Positions 52,075 to 59,837 of a stretch of DNA of 64,000 nt are shown piece by piece (position 1 is the stretch's first letter; each line of letters starts with the position of its first letter). The stretch lies in NCBI RefSeq assembly GCF_036181745.1, contig NZ_CP108080.1, forward strand, positions 4,121,501-4,185,500, given 5' to 3'. This DNA comes from Streptomyces sp. NBC_00259. GTDB lineage: Bacteria; Actinomycetota; Actinomycetes; Streptomycetales; Streptomycetaceae. Position numbers and translations under genes: made by a program. The notes under the pieces are model-generated. The model saw nothing but the letters and a program-made list of their open reading frames with translations, was not told the DNA's origin and searched no databases.

Positions 52075-53055
52075 CTACATTTCCTCTGCACCGGCGAGCT
52101 GCAGGCCCTGAAGGCCGGTGTCCAGCCGGGTGCGGAACCAGTCGATCGTCTCGGTCAGACCGCGCTCCGTCGTGAACCGCGCCGTCCAGCCGAGCTCTTC
52201 GCGCGCCTTCGCGGTGTCGGGCCGGCGCAGCGACGGATCGTCCGTGGGGCGCGGCACATGCACGATGTCGGAGGTGGATCCGGTGAGTTCCCGGATCCAC
52301 TCGGCGAGCCTGAGGACCGATATCTCCTCCTGGTTCCCGAGGTTGACCGGTCCCGCCACCTCCGACTCCGCCATCCGCACGATGCCGTCGATCAGGTCGG
52401 GCACGTAGCACAGCGAGCGCGTCTGCGAGCCGTCGCCGGCCACGGTGATCGGCTGCTGGTCGAGTGCCTGCCGGATGAAGGTGGGCACGGCGCGGCCGTC
52501 GTGGGCGCGCATCCTCGGCCCGTACGTGTTGAAGATCCGGACGATGCCCGTGTCGACGCCGTGCGTGCGGCGGTACGCCATCGTGATCGCCTCGGCGTAG
52601 CGCTTGGCCTCGTCGTACACCGAACGCGGCCCGACCGGGTTGACGTTGCCCCAGTAGGTCTCCGGCTGGGGGTGCACCAGGGGGTCGCCGTACGTCTCCG
52701 AGGTGGAGGCGAGGACGAACCGAGCGCCCTTCTCGCGGGCCAGGTCGAGCAGATGCCGGGTGCCTTCCGAGCCCACCCGCAGGGTCTCCAGGGGCAGTTC
52801 GAGGTAGTCGGCCGGCGAGGCCGGTGAGGCCAGGTTCAGCACGGCGTCGACCTGGCCCTCGATCGCCGGTGGTCCCGCCGTGACATCGGCCTCGACCAGC
52901 CGGAAGGCGTCGCCGACGAGATGAGCCACGTTCTCGGGGGACCCGGTGACGAAATTGTCCACGCAGAAGACCTGCCAGCCGTCCGCGAGCAGCCGTTCGC
53001 ACAGATGTGAGCCGAGGAACCCCGCACCTCCGGCCACCACCGCTGTTCTCGTCAT
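52075..53055 (-). CDS. UDP-glucuronate decarboxylase-like NAD-dependent epimerase/dehydratase
   Basis: A 326-residue SDR enzyme from ATG 53055 (AGAGGAAAA upstream). Rossmann motif GGAGFLGSHLCERLL at residues 8-22, catalytic Tyr-x3-Lys in SVYDEAKRYAEA near 142, and the UXS-like ASTSETYGDPLVHPQPETYWG and RIFNTYGPRMRAHDGRAVPTF segments. These are hallmarks of UDP-xylose synthase type decarboxylases. With Ugd encoded 5 kb away it would make UDP-xylose (or UDP-4-keto-pentose). Divergent from the halogenase operon across a 327-bp region. Confidence 0.87.
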   Translation of the reverse strand: MTRTAVVAGGAGFLGSHLCERLLADGWQVFCVDNFVTGSPENVAHLVGDAFRLVEADVTAGPPAIEGQVDAVLNLASPASPADYLELPLETLRVGSEGTRHLLDLAREKGARFVLASTSETYGDPLVHPQPETYWGNVNPVGPRSVYDEAKRYAEAITMAYRRTHGVDTGIVRIFNTYGPRMRAHDGRAVPTFIRQALDQQPITVAGDGSQTRSLCYVPDLIDGIVRMAESEVAGPVNLGNQEEISVLRLAEWIRELTGSTSDIVHVPRPTDDPSLRRPDTAKAREELGWTARFTTERGLTETIDWFRTRLDTGLQGLQLAGAEEM

Positions 53056-53382
53056 CGTTGTTTTCCTCTCCGGATTTGCACGCCATTTTCCGTGGCGGAG
53101 TTCCATGAGTCCCCCGCCTCTTTTGGGATTTGACAGCAACAAGCCAACTCCTGCAAGCGTGTGTATTTCATGGCGGAGCGGCCCATGAGTTCCTCATACG
53201 GCAGGTGAGATCTTCATGTCCGGGTGGGCGCATGGCTTCCTCATGCGCAATCGGTGAGGCCGGCACTACCGGACCGCGGGGGCGTTCACAAGAATCGAGG
53301 AGTCAACAGCGGAGAACCGGTCCGGTGCAGAGCCGCAGCGATGCCGGGGATTCCGCAGCTCCTATTCGAGGGGAAGTTCACC
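53056..53382. other. 327-bp divergent regulatory region before the halogenase operon
   Basis: Noticeably less GC-rich than its surroundings. It has no credible gene. A TTGACA box occurs at 53130-53135 (plus strand) without a well-spaced -10. A pair of direct repeats (53183-53196, 53230-53243) lies 150-200 bp before the halogenase start. The region could hold operators for the SARP or LuxR regulators encoded upstream. Confidence 0.55.
53183..53243 (+). promoter_or_regulatory. Direct repeats CATGrsTTCCTCAT upstream of the halogenase
   Basis: CATGAGTTCCTCAT at 53183-53196 and CATGGCTTCCTCAT at 53230-53243 differ at two positions and start 47 bp apart. A half-match (TTCCATGAG) is at 53101. SARP regulators bind direct heptamer repeats, but these are longer and farther apart than usual, so the binding protein is unknown. 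Confidence 0.45.
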
Positions 53383-54138
53383 GTGTCCGAGAAGACCATC
53401 ACCGCCGCGAATGTCGAAGAGCTGATCGCGAAGAACATCACGGAACGGTTCGCCGACGACCACGAGGTGCTCGGGCTCTCCCAGCAGTTCCGCCGCGAGG
53501 GCTACGTCAAGCTCCCCGGCCTGGTCTCGCCCGAGATCTTCGCCGCGGTCGCCGAGGAGACCCACCAGCTGAGCGACACCCACCAGAAGCGCATCGACAT
53601 CCGTCTCAAGGAGACCGGCGACTCCCCGCGCTACATGTCCACGGTCGGCCAGAAGGCGATCGCCACGGACGGCTCGCTGATCCCGGCCGTGTACGAGTCC
53701 CCCGCGCTCAAGGCCTTCCTGTCCCGCCTGGCCAAGGAAGAGGTCATGGGCTGCCCGTGGGACGAGGAGAAGTACATCATCACCCGCCAGCACCAGAAGG
53801 GTGACACCCACGGCTGGCACTGGGGCGACTTCAGCTTCACCGTCATCTGGCTGATCGAGGCCCCGTCGCTGGAGTACGGCGGCATGCTGCAGTGCATCCC
53901 GCACACCGACTGGGACAAGGACGCCCCGCGCGTCGAGGAGTACCTGCAGAAGCACCCGATCCGCAGCTACGGCCACGCCAAGGGCGACCTGTACTTCCTG
54001 CGTTCGGACACCACGCTGCACCGCACCGTCCCGCTGAACGCCGACAAGACCCGCATCATCCTCAACACCTGCTGGGCCAGCCGCGCGGACCAGGAGAAGG
54101 CCGCCACGCACGAGACGATGAATGCGATGTTCGACTGA
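53383..54138 (+). CDS. BesD-like Fe(II)/2-oxoglutarate radical halogenase
   Basis: A 251-residue cupin-fold oxygenase from GTG 53383 (GAGGGG 8 bases upstream; an ATG at 53341 is less likely). The iron site reads GWHWGDFSF: His146-Trp-Gly148, with the second His213 in TLHRTVPL. The carboxylate of the usual His-x-Asp is thus replaced by Gly, the signature of chloride-binding 2OG halogenases. The 67-residue spacing between the two His equals that of BesD (His137/His204, from memory). Candidate amino-acid contacts are also in place: Arg83, Glu129, His143, Asp149 and Asn228. I infer halogenation of a free amino acid such as lysine or ornithine. It starts the operon. Confidence 0.85.
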   Translation: MSEKTITAANVEELIAKNITERFADDHEVLGLSQQFRREGYVKLPGLVSPEIFAAVAEETHQLSDTHQKRIDIRLKETGDSPRYMSTVGQKAIATDGSLIPAVYESPALKAFLSRLAKEEVMGCPWDEEKYIITRQHQKGDTHGWHWGDFSFTVIWLIEAPSLEYGGMLQCIPHTDWDKDAPRVEEYLQKHPIRSYGHAKGDLYFLRSDTTLHRTVPLNADKTRIILNTCWASRADQEKAATHETMNAMFD

Positions 54139-54173
54139 CCCGGACCGGGTTGCGGACAGAAAGGCGACGGACG

Positions 54174-55172
54174 ATGGCCAGGATGCCTGCCACGCTTTCG
54201 ATCACCGCGATGGTGCCCTGTTTCAACGAGGAGGAATGCATAGAGCAGGCATACCTGCGCATCAAGGAGGAGGTGTACCAGTACGAGGATTCCGAAATCC
54301 TCTTCGTCGACGACGGCAGCACGGACGGAACCCTCGGCATCATCAAGCGGATCGCCCGCGAGGATCCGCGCGTCAGCTACATCTCGTTCGCCCGCAATTT
54401 CGGACTCGAATCGGCCTTCACCGCCGGGTTCTCGTACGCGTCGAAGGAGTGGACCGTACAACTCGACGCCGATCTGCAGTCCCCGCCCCCCGAGCTCCAC
54501 AAGCTGGCCCGGCGGGCCGTGGAGGGGGACTACGACGCGGTGTTCGCGGTCCGCACCAGCCGGCAGGACCCCTGGTACCGCCGGCTGGGCACGGTCGCCC
54601 ACCAGGCCATCGCCACCCGCATCCTCGGCATCGAACTGCCGGTCCACGCCTCGGTGTTCCGGGTGGTGCGCACCTCGGTGGCCCGCAAGGTCGCCGCATG
54701 CAAGGTCAGCACCCCCTACTTCATCGCCACCCTGCCGCTGATCGGCGCGCGCTACACCACGGTGGAGACGGCGCACTCGCCGCGCACGGCGGGACGGGCC
54801 AAATGGTCGCTGGGAAAGCTGTTCCGGCACGCCGCCGATCTCTTCGTCGGCTTCTCCTACCGGCCGCTCGCCCTCATCTACCTCGCGGCGCTCGGGGCCG
54901 CGGCGGCGGCCGTGACGCTGGCGGCGGCGGGCAGCGGCGTCCGGCCGCTGGCCCTGGCCTCCGTCGTGCTGCACACGGCAGGACTGGGCTCGCTCGCCCT
55001 GCTCGCCCGCTACATGGTGCGGATCATGCGGGGCAGCGCCGGGCTGCCCCGCTACCAGATCCGCGAGGCCAACGTGCCCGTCCGGCCGCAGGACGACCTC
55101 TACGCCTACCGAAACGAGTCCACCGGCCGGGCGGCGCCCGCGCCGCTGCTCCAGACAGGGAACCTGCCATGA
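54174..55172 (+). CDS. Polyprenyl-phosphate-type GT2 glycosyltransferase
   Basis: A 332-residue GT2 enzyme. The catalytic domain at 8-235 has ITAMVPCFNEEECIEQA, the EILFVDDGSTDGTLGI motif, FARNFGLESAFTAGF, and QLDADLQSPPPEL (Asp-x-Asp type). Two C-terminal membrane helices (LALIYLAALGAAAAAVTLAA, ASVVLHTAGLGSLALL) follow, as in DPM1/GtrB-like undecaprenyl-phosphate sugar transferases. It probably loads a sugar onto polyprenyl phosphate at the membrane. Its stop overlaps the ATP-grasp start (ATGA). Confidence 0.88.
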   Translation: MARMPATLSITAMVPCFNEEECIEQAYLRIKEEVYQYEDSEILFVDDGSTDGTLGIIKRIAREDPRVSYISFARNFGLESAFTAGFSYASKEWTVQLDADLQSPPPELHKLARRAVEGDYDAVFAVRTSRQDPWYRRLGTVAHQAIATRILGIELPVHASVFRVVRTSVARKVAACKVSTPYFIATLPLIGARYTTVETAHSPRTAGRAKWSLGKLFRHAADLFVGFSYRPLALIYLAALGAAAAAVTLAAAGSGVRPLALASVVLHTAGLGSLALLARYMVRIMRGSAGLPRYQIREANVPVRPQDDLYAYRNESTGRAAPAPLLQTGNLP

Positions 55173-56443
55173 CAAAGCCTCACATCCTCGTGCTGGGCGG
55201 AGGCGAGGACCAGCTGCCCGCCTACCACGAGGCGCGCCGCCTCGGGTACGGAGTCGTCGGCGTCGACCAGCGCCAGGACGCCCTCGGTGCCTCGGCCGCC
55301 GATCTGTTCCTGTGCATGACCACCCGGGCCCCGGAGCGGATCGCCGCCATGGTCGGCCACCTCGACATCGCCGCGGTGATCTCACCGGCGAGCGACGCGG
55401 CCCAGGAGTCGGTGGCCGAGCTGAGCCGGCTGCTTCAGACCCCGTACCAGCCGGCACCCGACGCGGTCCGGGCCTCGGTCGACAAGGGGTACTTCCACGA
55501 GGTGCTGGAGCGGCTCGGGCTGCCCACGTACGCCTACGTCCAGTCCGCCGACCCGGTGGAGCTGCGGCTCGCCGCGGCGGCGTTGCCGCTGCCCGTCATC
55601 GTGAAGCCGAGCGACTCCTCCGGCAGCAAGGGCGTCCAGGTCGTCGCCGACCAGGCCGCGCTGTCGGGAGCCGTCGCCGAGGCCCGCACGTACTCCTTCT
55701 CGGGCGAGGTGATCGTCGAGGAGATGCTGCTCGGCCGGCATCTCTCCGCCGAGGCGTTCCTGCGCGACGGCAAGCTGGGGACCATCGCGGTCACCGAGCG
55801 CGGCACCACCGGGGCGCCCCACATGATCACGACCGGCCACATGGTCCCGGCCGAGCTGGCGCCGGCCACCGAGATCGCCCTGCGCTCCATGGTCATGGAC
55901 ATCTGCGGCGCGCTCGGACACACGGACGGCCCGGTCAACTTCGACTTCGTGGTGGACCGCACCGAGGAGATCCGCTTCATCGAGATGGGTGCCCGGCTCG
56001 GCGGCAACGGAATGCCGCTGCTCGTCCGGCACGCCTACGGCATCAACACCTACGAGGCCGCGCTCCGCCTCGCCCTCGGGCTCCCCTTCGACCTGCAGGC
56101 CCGCCACGACAAGAAGACGGCGCTGCAGATCCTGACCACGGACACCGACGGCATCCTCCGCGCCGTCGAGGGCGCCGACGAGGTCCGCGCCCTGCCGCAG
56201 ACCGCCGAGCTGAAGCTCTTCGCGGGCCCCGGCAACCGGGTGCGGCGCTACACCCAGGCGGGTCACAAGCTCGGCTACCTGCTGCTGGTCGCCGACAGCT
56301 ACGGCGAGCTCCGGGAGGCGCAGGCCAGGGCGAGGTCCCTGCTCCGCTTCGACGTGGAGCCCGACGCTCCGCGCAACCCCGCACCGCCGGCGGCCGCGAC
56401 CGCGACCCCCGTTCGACCCCGACTGCTTACGGAGAAGCGTTGA
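55169..56443 (+). CDS. ATP-grasp carboxylate-amine ligase
   Basis: A 424-residue ATP-grasp protein. It starts with ILVLGGGEDQLPAYHEARRLGY and the VVGVDQ preATP-grasp fold. ATP-binding segments are VIVKPSDSSGSKGVQVV near 145 and VIVEEMLLGRHLSAEAFL near 185. The Mg site is in NFDFVVDRTEEIRFIEMGARLGGNGMPL near 270-290, shown here by its FIEMGARLGGNG core. It would couple a carboxylate and an amine through an acyl-phosphate. In bes clusters an ATP-grasp ligase (BesA) acts on halogenase products, so an amino-acid ligase is the best guess. The stop overlaps the next gene (TTGA). Confidence 0.87.
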   Translation: MTKPHILVLGGGEDQLPAYHEARRLGYGVVGVDQRQDALGASAADLFLCMTTRAPERIAAMVGHLDIAAVISPASDAAQESVAELSRLLQTPYQPAPDAVRASVDKGYFHEVLERLGLPTYAYVQSADPVELRLAAAALPLPVIVKPSDSSGSKGVQVVADQAALSGAVAEARTYSFSGEVIVEEMLLGRHLSAEAFLRDGKLGTIAVTERGTTGAPHMITTGHMVPAELAPATEIALRSMVMDICGALGHTDGPVNFDFVVDRTEEIRFIEMGARLGGNGMPLLVRHAYGINTYEAALRLALGLPFDLQARHDKKTALQILTTDTDGILRAVEGADEVRALPQTAELKLFAGPGNRVRRYTQAGHKLGYLLLVADSYGELREAQARARSLLRFDVEPDAPRNPAPPAAATATPVRPRLLTEKR

Positions 56444-57108
56444 CCACGCTCCGGCGCCATGCGCCCTTCCTGATACTCACCGCGCTCAGCCTCGCCTTCG
56501 CCGGCGTCGTCTGGTTCGCGATGCCGCACGACCGCGAGGTCAAGAGCCTCGCCGTCATGCTCTTCAAGCTGGTGCCCTTCGTCCTCGCCGCCGAGGCGAT
56601 CGCCCAGCTCGACCCGGAGTGGGCCAAGAAGCTGAGACTGCACCTCTTCGTGCCGCTGTGCTTCCTGATCTACTTCATCTACTTCGTACCGAAGATCTTC
56701 TTCTACGCGGAGAACCACCCCGAGCTGTACTACTACGTCCTGACGCTGACGCCGTTCCTGATCCTGACCTTCGCCTTCTGCTTCCGGATCGGCGGCGGTG
56801 CGGCCCACCTGGTGCGCCGGCTCGCCTACGCGATGCTCCTGCTCATGCTCTCGGGCCTGGAGGACCTCGCGTATCTCACGGTCAACGACCACACCGACCC
56901 GCAGTGGCAGACCATCCCCGAGGTGTGGACCTGGGCCTCCCACATGACGGTCCGGCTCGGTCACCCGGCCAGCAAGTACGAGGCGTTCGCGCTGATCATC
57001 ACGCACGTCGTGCTCGCCCTCTTCGTGCTGCTCGCCCCGACCCGCTGGTTCAGCGCGCTGGGCCGGTTCGTCCCGCGCCGCTCCGCCGTGTCCCGCACCG
57101 CCGCCTGA
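56440..57108 (+). CDS. Six-helix membrane protein of unknown family
   Basis: A 222-residue protein from TTG 56440, fixed by a TTGA overlap with the ATP-grasp stop and GGAGAAG just upstream. Six predicted membrane helices are FLILTALSLAFAGVVWFAM, LAVMLFKLVPFVLAAEAIA, LFVPLCFLIYFIYFV, YYVLTLTPFLILTFAFCF, LAYAMLLLMLSGLEDLAYL and YEAFALIITHVVLALFVLL. Between helices 5 and 6 is an external or cytosolic loop with charged and aromatic residues (VNDHTDPQWQTIPEVW). A conserved Glu-Asp in helix 5 (SGLEDLAY) is unusual for a transporter and may be functional. No family recognised. It is coupled to the ligase. Confidence 0.78.
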   Translation: MTTLRRHAPFLILTALSLAFAGVVWFAMPHDREVKSLAVMLFKLVPFVLAAEAIAQLDPEWAKKLRLHLFVPLCFLIYFIYFVPKIFFYAENHPELYYYVLTLTPFLILTFAFCFRIGGGAAHLVRRLAYAMLLLMLSGLEDLAYLTVNDHTDPQWQTIPEVWTWASHMTVRLGHPASKYEAFALIITHVVLALFVLLAPTRWFSALGRFVPRRSAVSRTAA

Positions 57109-57138
57109 CGGCCCGCCCCCCGAAGGGGAGTTGACGAG

Positions 57139-58446
57139 ATGTTCCTCCGAGAGGCCTGGTACGTGCCCGTCACGTTCGCCCGGCAGTACGGTTCCCGGCG
57201 CTCACTGCGCCGGCGCCAGCTCTCCTCGCTGAACCGGATGCTGGCACACGCCCGGGCGCGGGTCCCGTACTACCGGGACGAGCCCGACTACCGCACCGGA
57301 CCGCTGCGCTCCCTCGACGAGGTGGCGAAGCTGCCGGTCATCGACAAGGAGGTCCTGCGGGGCCGGCCTCTGGAGGAACTCCTCGCGGACGGGGTGGTGC
57401 CGGGCACCGTACCGACCTTCCGCACCAGCGGCTCCACCGGACGCCGGGTCACCGTCGTCCACGACCAGCACAGCCACGACTACCACATGGCCTCGTGCGT
57501 ACGCCGGTTCCTGGCGACCGGCCGCTATCGGCCCACGGACCGGCTCTCGCACATCAGGCCGTTCGCGCCGCCCTCGCGCGGCTTCCAGAAGGCCGGGCTC
57601 TTCCGCCGCCACGTGCTGCTCACCGACCGGCCGATGGACGAGATCAAGGCCGAACTGCTCGCCGCGGCACCCCAGGTGATCATCGGGTACCCGGTGCATC
57701 TGCGTGCCCTGCTCAGGGCCCTGACCCCGGCCGAACTCACCGCGCTGCGGGGCATGCTGAAGCTGGTGATGACGGAGTCCGAACTCCTCGTCCCGGAGCA
57801 CCGTGCGCTGCTGGAGCGGGAGTTCGGGGCACCCGTGCACGACGAGTACTCGGCGTTCGAGGTGCTCAACATCGCGTACGAGTGCGTCCACCAGCGGGCC
57901 CATCTCGCCGAGGACCGGCTGCTCGTGGAGATCCTCGGACCGGACGGGCAGCCGGTGCCGGACGGCACCGAGGGGCGGGTGGTGGTGACCGCGTTCATGG
58001 AGCGCGCGATGCCGCTGATCCGCTACGACCTGGGCGACGTGGGCCGGATCGACACCGACCCGTGCCCCTGCGGCCGTCGCTTCAGGACCCTGCGGCTGAC
58101 CGCGGGCCGCGTCAACGACGCGGTGCTGCTGCCCACCGGCCGCCAGCTGTACCCGGACACCTTCCTGCATCTGGCCGCGACCTTCCCCGGCATCGCCGAG
58201 TGCAGCGTCGTGCAGAGCCGCGAGGGCGCGGTCCGGCTGAACGTGGTCCCGTCCACGCCGCTGTCCCGCACCGCATGGGACGAACTGACCGCAGCGGTAC
58301 GGGAACGCCTGCTCACCGTGGCCGGCTGCGACTTCCCCCTGGAGGTCGTCCGCACGGACAGCATCGAGATCACCGGAGGCGGCAAGGGCCGCTTCGTCAC
58401 CTCCGACGCGGTGGTCCCCCGGCCGGCCCACTCCGCGCCGGCATGA
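57139..58446 (+). CDS. PaaK/CapK-like adenylate-forming enzyme (1)
   Basis: A 435-residue protein of the phenylacetate-CoA ligase/CapK family. It has the N-terminal helix LNRMLAHARARVPYYRD, the AMP-binding P-loop TFRTSGSTGRRVTVVHD near 95-112, MTESELL and EYSAFEVLNIAYEC near 210-250, and PLIRYDLGDVGRI near 295. It also has the Cys-x-Cys-Gly zinc-like site CPCGRRFRTLRL and the C-terminal Lys in EITGGGKGRFVT. It activates a carboxylate as an adenylate; CoA may not be the acceptor in this subfamily. ATG 57139 follows AAGGGGAG. The stop overlaps the exporter start. Confidence 0.85.
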   Translation: MFLREAWYVPVTFARQYGSRRSLRRRQLSSLNRMLAHARARVPYYRDEPDYRTGPLRSLDEVAKLPVIDKEVLRGRPLEELLADGVVPGTVPTFRTSGSTGRRVTVVHDQHSHDYHMASCVRRFLATGRYRPTDRLSHIRPFAPPSRGFQKAGLFRRHVLLTDRPMDEIKAELLAAAPQVIIGYPVHLRALLRALTPAELTALRGMLKLVMTESELLVPEHRALLEREFGAPVHDEYSAFEVLNIAYECVHQRAHLAEDRLLVEILGPDGQPVPDGTEGRVVVTAFMERAMPLIRYDLGDVGRIDTDPCPCGRRFRTLRLTAGRVNDAVLLPTGRQLYPDTFLHLAATFPGIAECSVVQSREGAVRLNVVPSTPLSRTAWDELTAAVRERLLTVAGCDFPLEVVRTDSIEITGGGKGRFVTSDAVVPRPAHSAPA

Positions 58447-59837
58447 CGGCGCCGTCCGGCGGGCCGGGCCGGCGCCCCACCGCCCGGTCGCTGGCCTCCC
58501 TGCTCGCCGGACGCACCGCCTTCCGGCTGGCGCTGCTCGGGACCAACGCCGCACTGCTGGCGAGCTGGGGGGAGGGGACGTACGAGCCCTACGCCGCGGC
58601 CATGGGCACGGCACAGGTGCTCACGACCCTCACCACGCTCGGCATCGAGAAGTCCGCGCTGAAACTCGTGCCCAGGGCACGGCGCACCGGGCCCCAGCTC
58701 ATCACCGTCCTGCTGGTGTCCGCGCTGCTGCTCGCCGGCGCGGCCGTGCTCTGGCTGGGCTGCGCGGCGCTGTTCCTCCCGGCCGGGGACACGGGCATGC
58801 TGAGGCTGCTCGCAGGTCTCTACGCCGCGCTCCTCGGACTGAACACCGTGCTGGTCGGGCTCTGCCGGGCACTGGACAGGAACCGTGCCGACGTCCTGAA
58901 CTTCGCGATCCTGTCGCTGGTCATCGCCACCGGTGCCGGGGGAGCGAGCCTGCTGGGCTGGGGGCCCGTGGCCTTCACCGGCTGGATACTCGCCGGCACC
59001 GCCCTGCTCAACCTGGCCCACCTGCCGGCCCTGTACCGGGCCACCCGCCGGCCGGTGCGCCGCGGGATCACCCGGCCCGTGGTGTCCACCTCCGTGCTGA
59101 TGGCCTGCGGTGACATCGCGGCCGCCGGCACGGTCAGCCTCCTCTTCGCGATGCTCGGCGCCTCACGGCACCACGAACAGACCGGCCATCTGTATCTGAT
59201 GGTCCTCGCCTCGTCCGTGCTGCTGAACGGCTTCGGCTATCTGATGCGGCTCTTCCAGCCGCATGTGTCCCTGACCCTCCGGTCGGTGGACCCCGCCTCG
59301 CTGGACCGCCGGGTGGTACGGCGTCTGCTGCCCGTCGCCGCCGTCGGAGCGGTGTGGACCGCACTGGCCCTGTGGCTGGCACGGTCGGCCGAACAGGCCG
59401 CGCTCGTACCGTCGTCGGTGGCCGTCCTGCTGCTGTACGTGCTGTGCGTCCCGCTGTTCTTCGCCGTCGGCAGCCTCAACTACCTGCTGGAGAACGCGAC
59501 CTCCCGCACCCTGCGGGCCACCGCGGTGAGCGCGCTGGGCGGACTGGTCTGCGCCGTCCTGCTCGGCCTGGTTCTCGTACCGGCCCTGGGCGCGCTCGGC
59601 GCGGTGACCGCCCTCGCCTCGGGAGAGGTGGCCCACGCCGTGCTGGCGCGCCTCCTGCTCCGGAGCCGTCTTCGCGGCCCCGCGACGCCGTCCGCGGGCG
59701 CTTGCGCGTCCCGTACGACCGCGTCCCGTACGACCGCGTCCCGTACGACCGTCTCTCGCGCGACCGCGTCCACCACCCCCGCACCCACCATGCCCACCGC
59801 GCCGACCGCGGTGCCGACCGACCTTGGAGCCTCATGA
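58443..59837 (+). CDS. Wzx/MATE-like polysaccharide or lipid-linked oligosaccharide flippase
   Basis: A 464-residue membrane protein with about twelve helices from residue 20 to 425 and no soluble domain. Helix composition (LLAGRTAFRLALLGTNAALLA, AMGTAQVLTTLTTLG, CDIAAAGTVSLLFAML) fits the MOP superfamily of Wzx/PST exporters. A Ser/Thr/Arg-rich tail carries a 15-bp repeat. Its ATG overlaps the adenylating-enzyme stop, and its own stop overlaps the antiporter start. It is probably the exporter for the operon's product. Confidence 0.82.
   Translation: MTAPSGGPGRRPTARSLASLLAGRTAFRLALLGTNAALLASWGEGTYEPYAAAMGTAQVLTTLTTLGIEKSALKLVPRARRTGPQLITVLLVSALLLAGAAVLWLGCAALFLPAGDTGMLRLLAGLYAALLGLNTVLVGLCRALDRNRADVLNFAILSLVIATGAGGASLLGWGPVAFTGWILAGTALLNLAHLPALYRATRRPVRRGITRPVVSTSVLMACGDIAAAGTVSLLFAMLGASRHHEQTGHLYLMVLASSVLLNGFGYLMRLFQPHVSLTLRSVDPASLDRRVVRRLLPVAAVGAVWTALALWLARSAEQAALVPSSVAVLLLYVLCVPLFFAVGSLNYLLENATSRTLRATAVSALGGLVCAVLLGLVLVPALGALGAVTALASGEVAHAVLARLLLRSRLRGPATPSAGACASRTTASRTTASRTTVSRATASTTPAPTMPTAPTAVPTDLGAS
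59706..59765 (+). repeat. 15-bp tandem repeats near the flippase C-terminus
   Basis: Three exact units (59706, 59721, 59736) and one diverged unit (59751) encode the pentapeptide ASRTT repeatedly in the cytosolic tail. In-frame period; likely slippage-prone. Confidence 0.88.

Noticed and set aside
53130..53135. TTGACA box as a complete sigma-70-type promoter for the halogenase
   Set aside because: No -10 hexamer at suitable spacing; left as a description of the region only.
53383..54138. Annotation as a generic phytanoyl-CoA dioxygenase
   Set aside because: The His-x-Asp triad of that family is replaced by His-x-Gly with BesD-like spacing.
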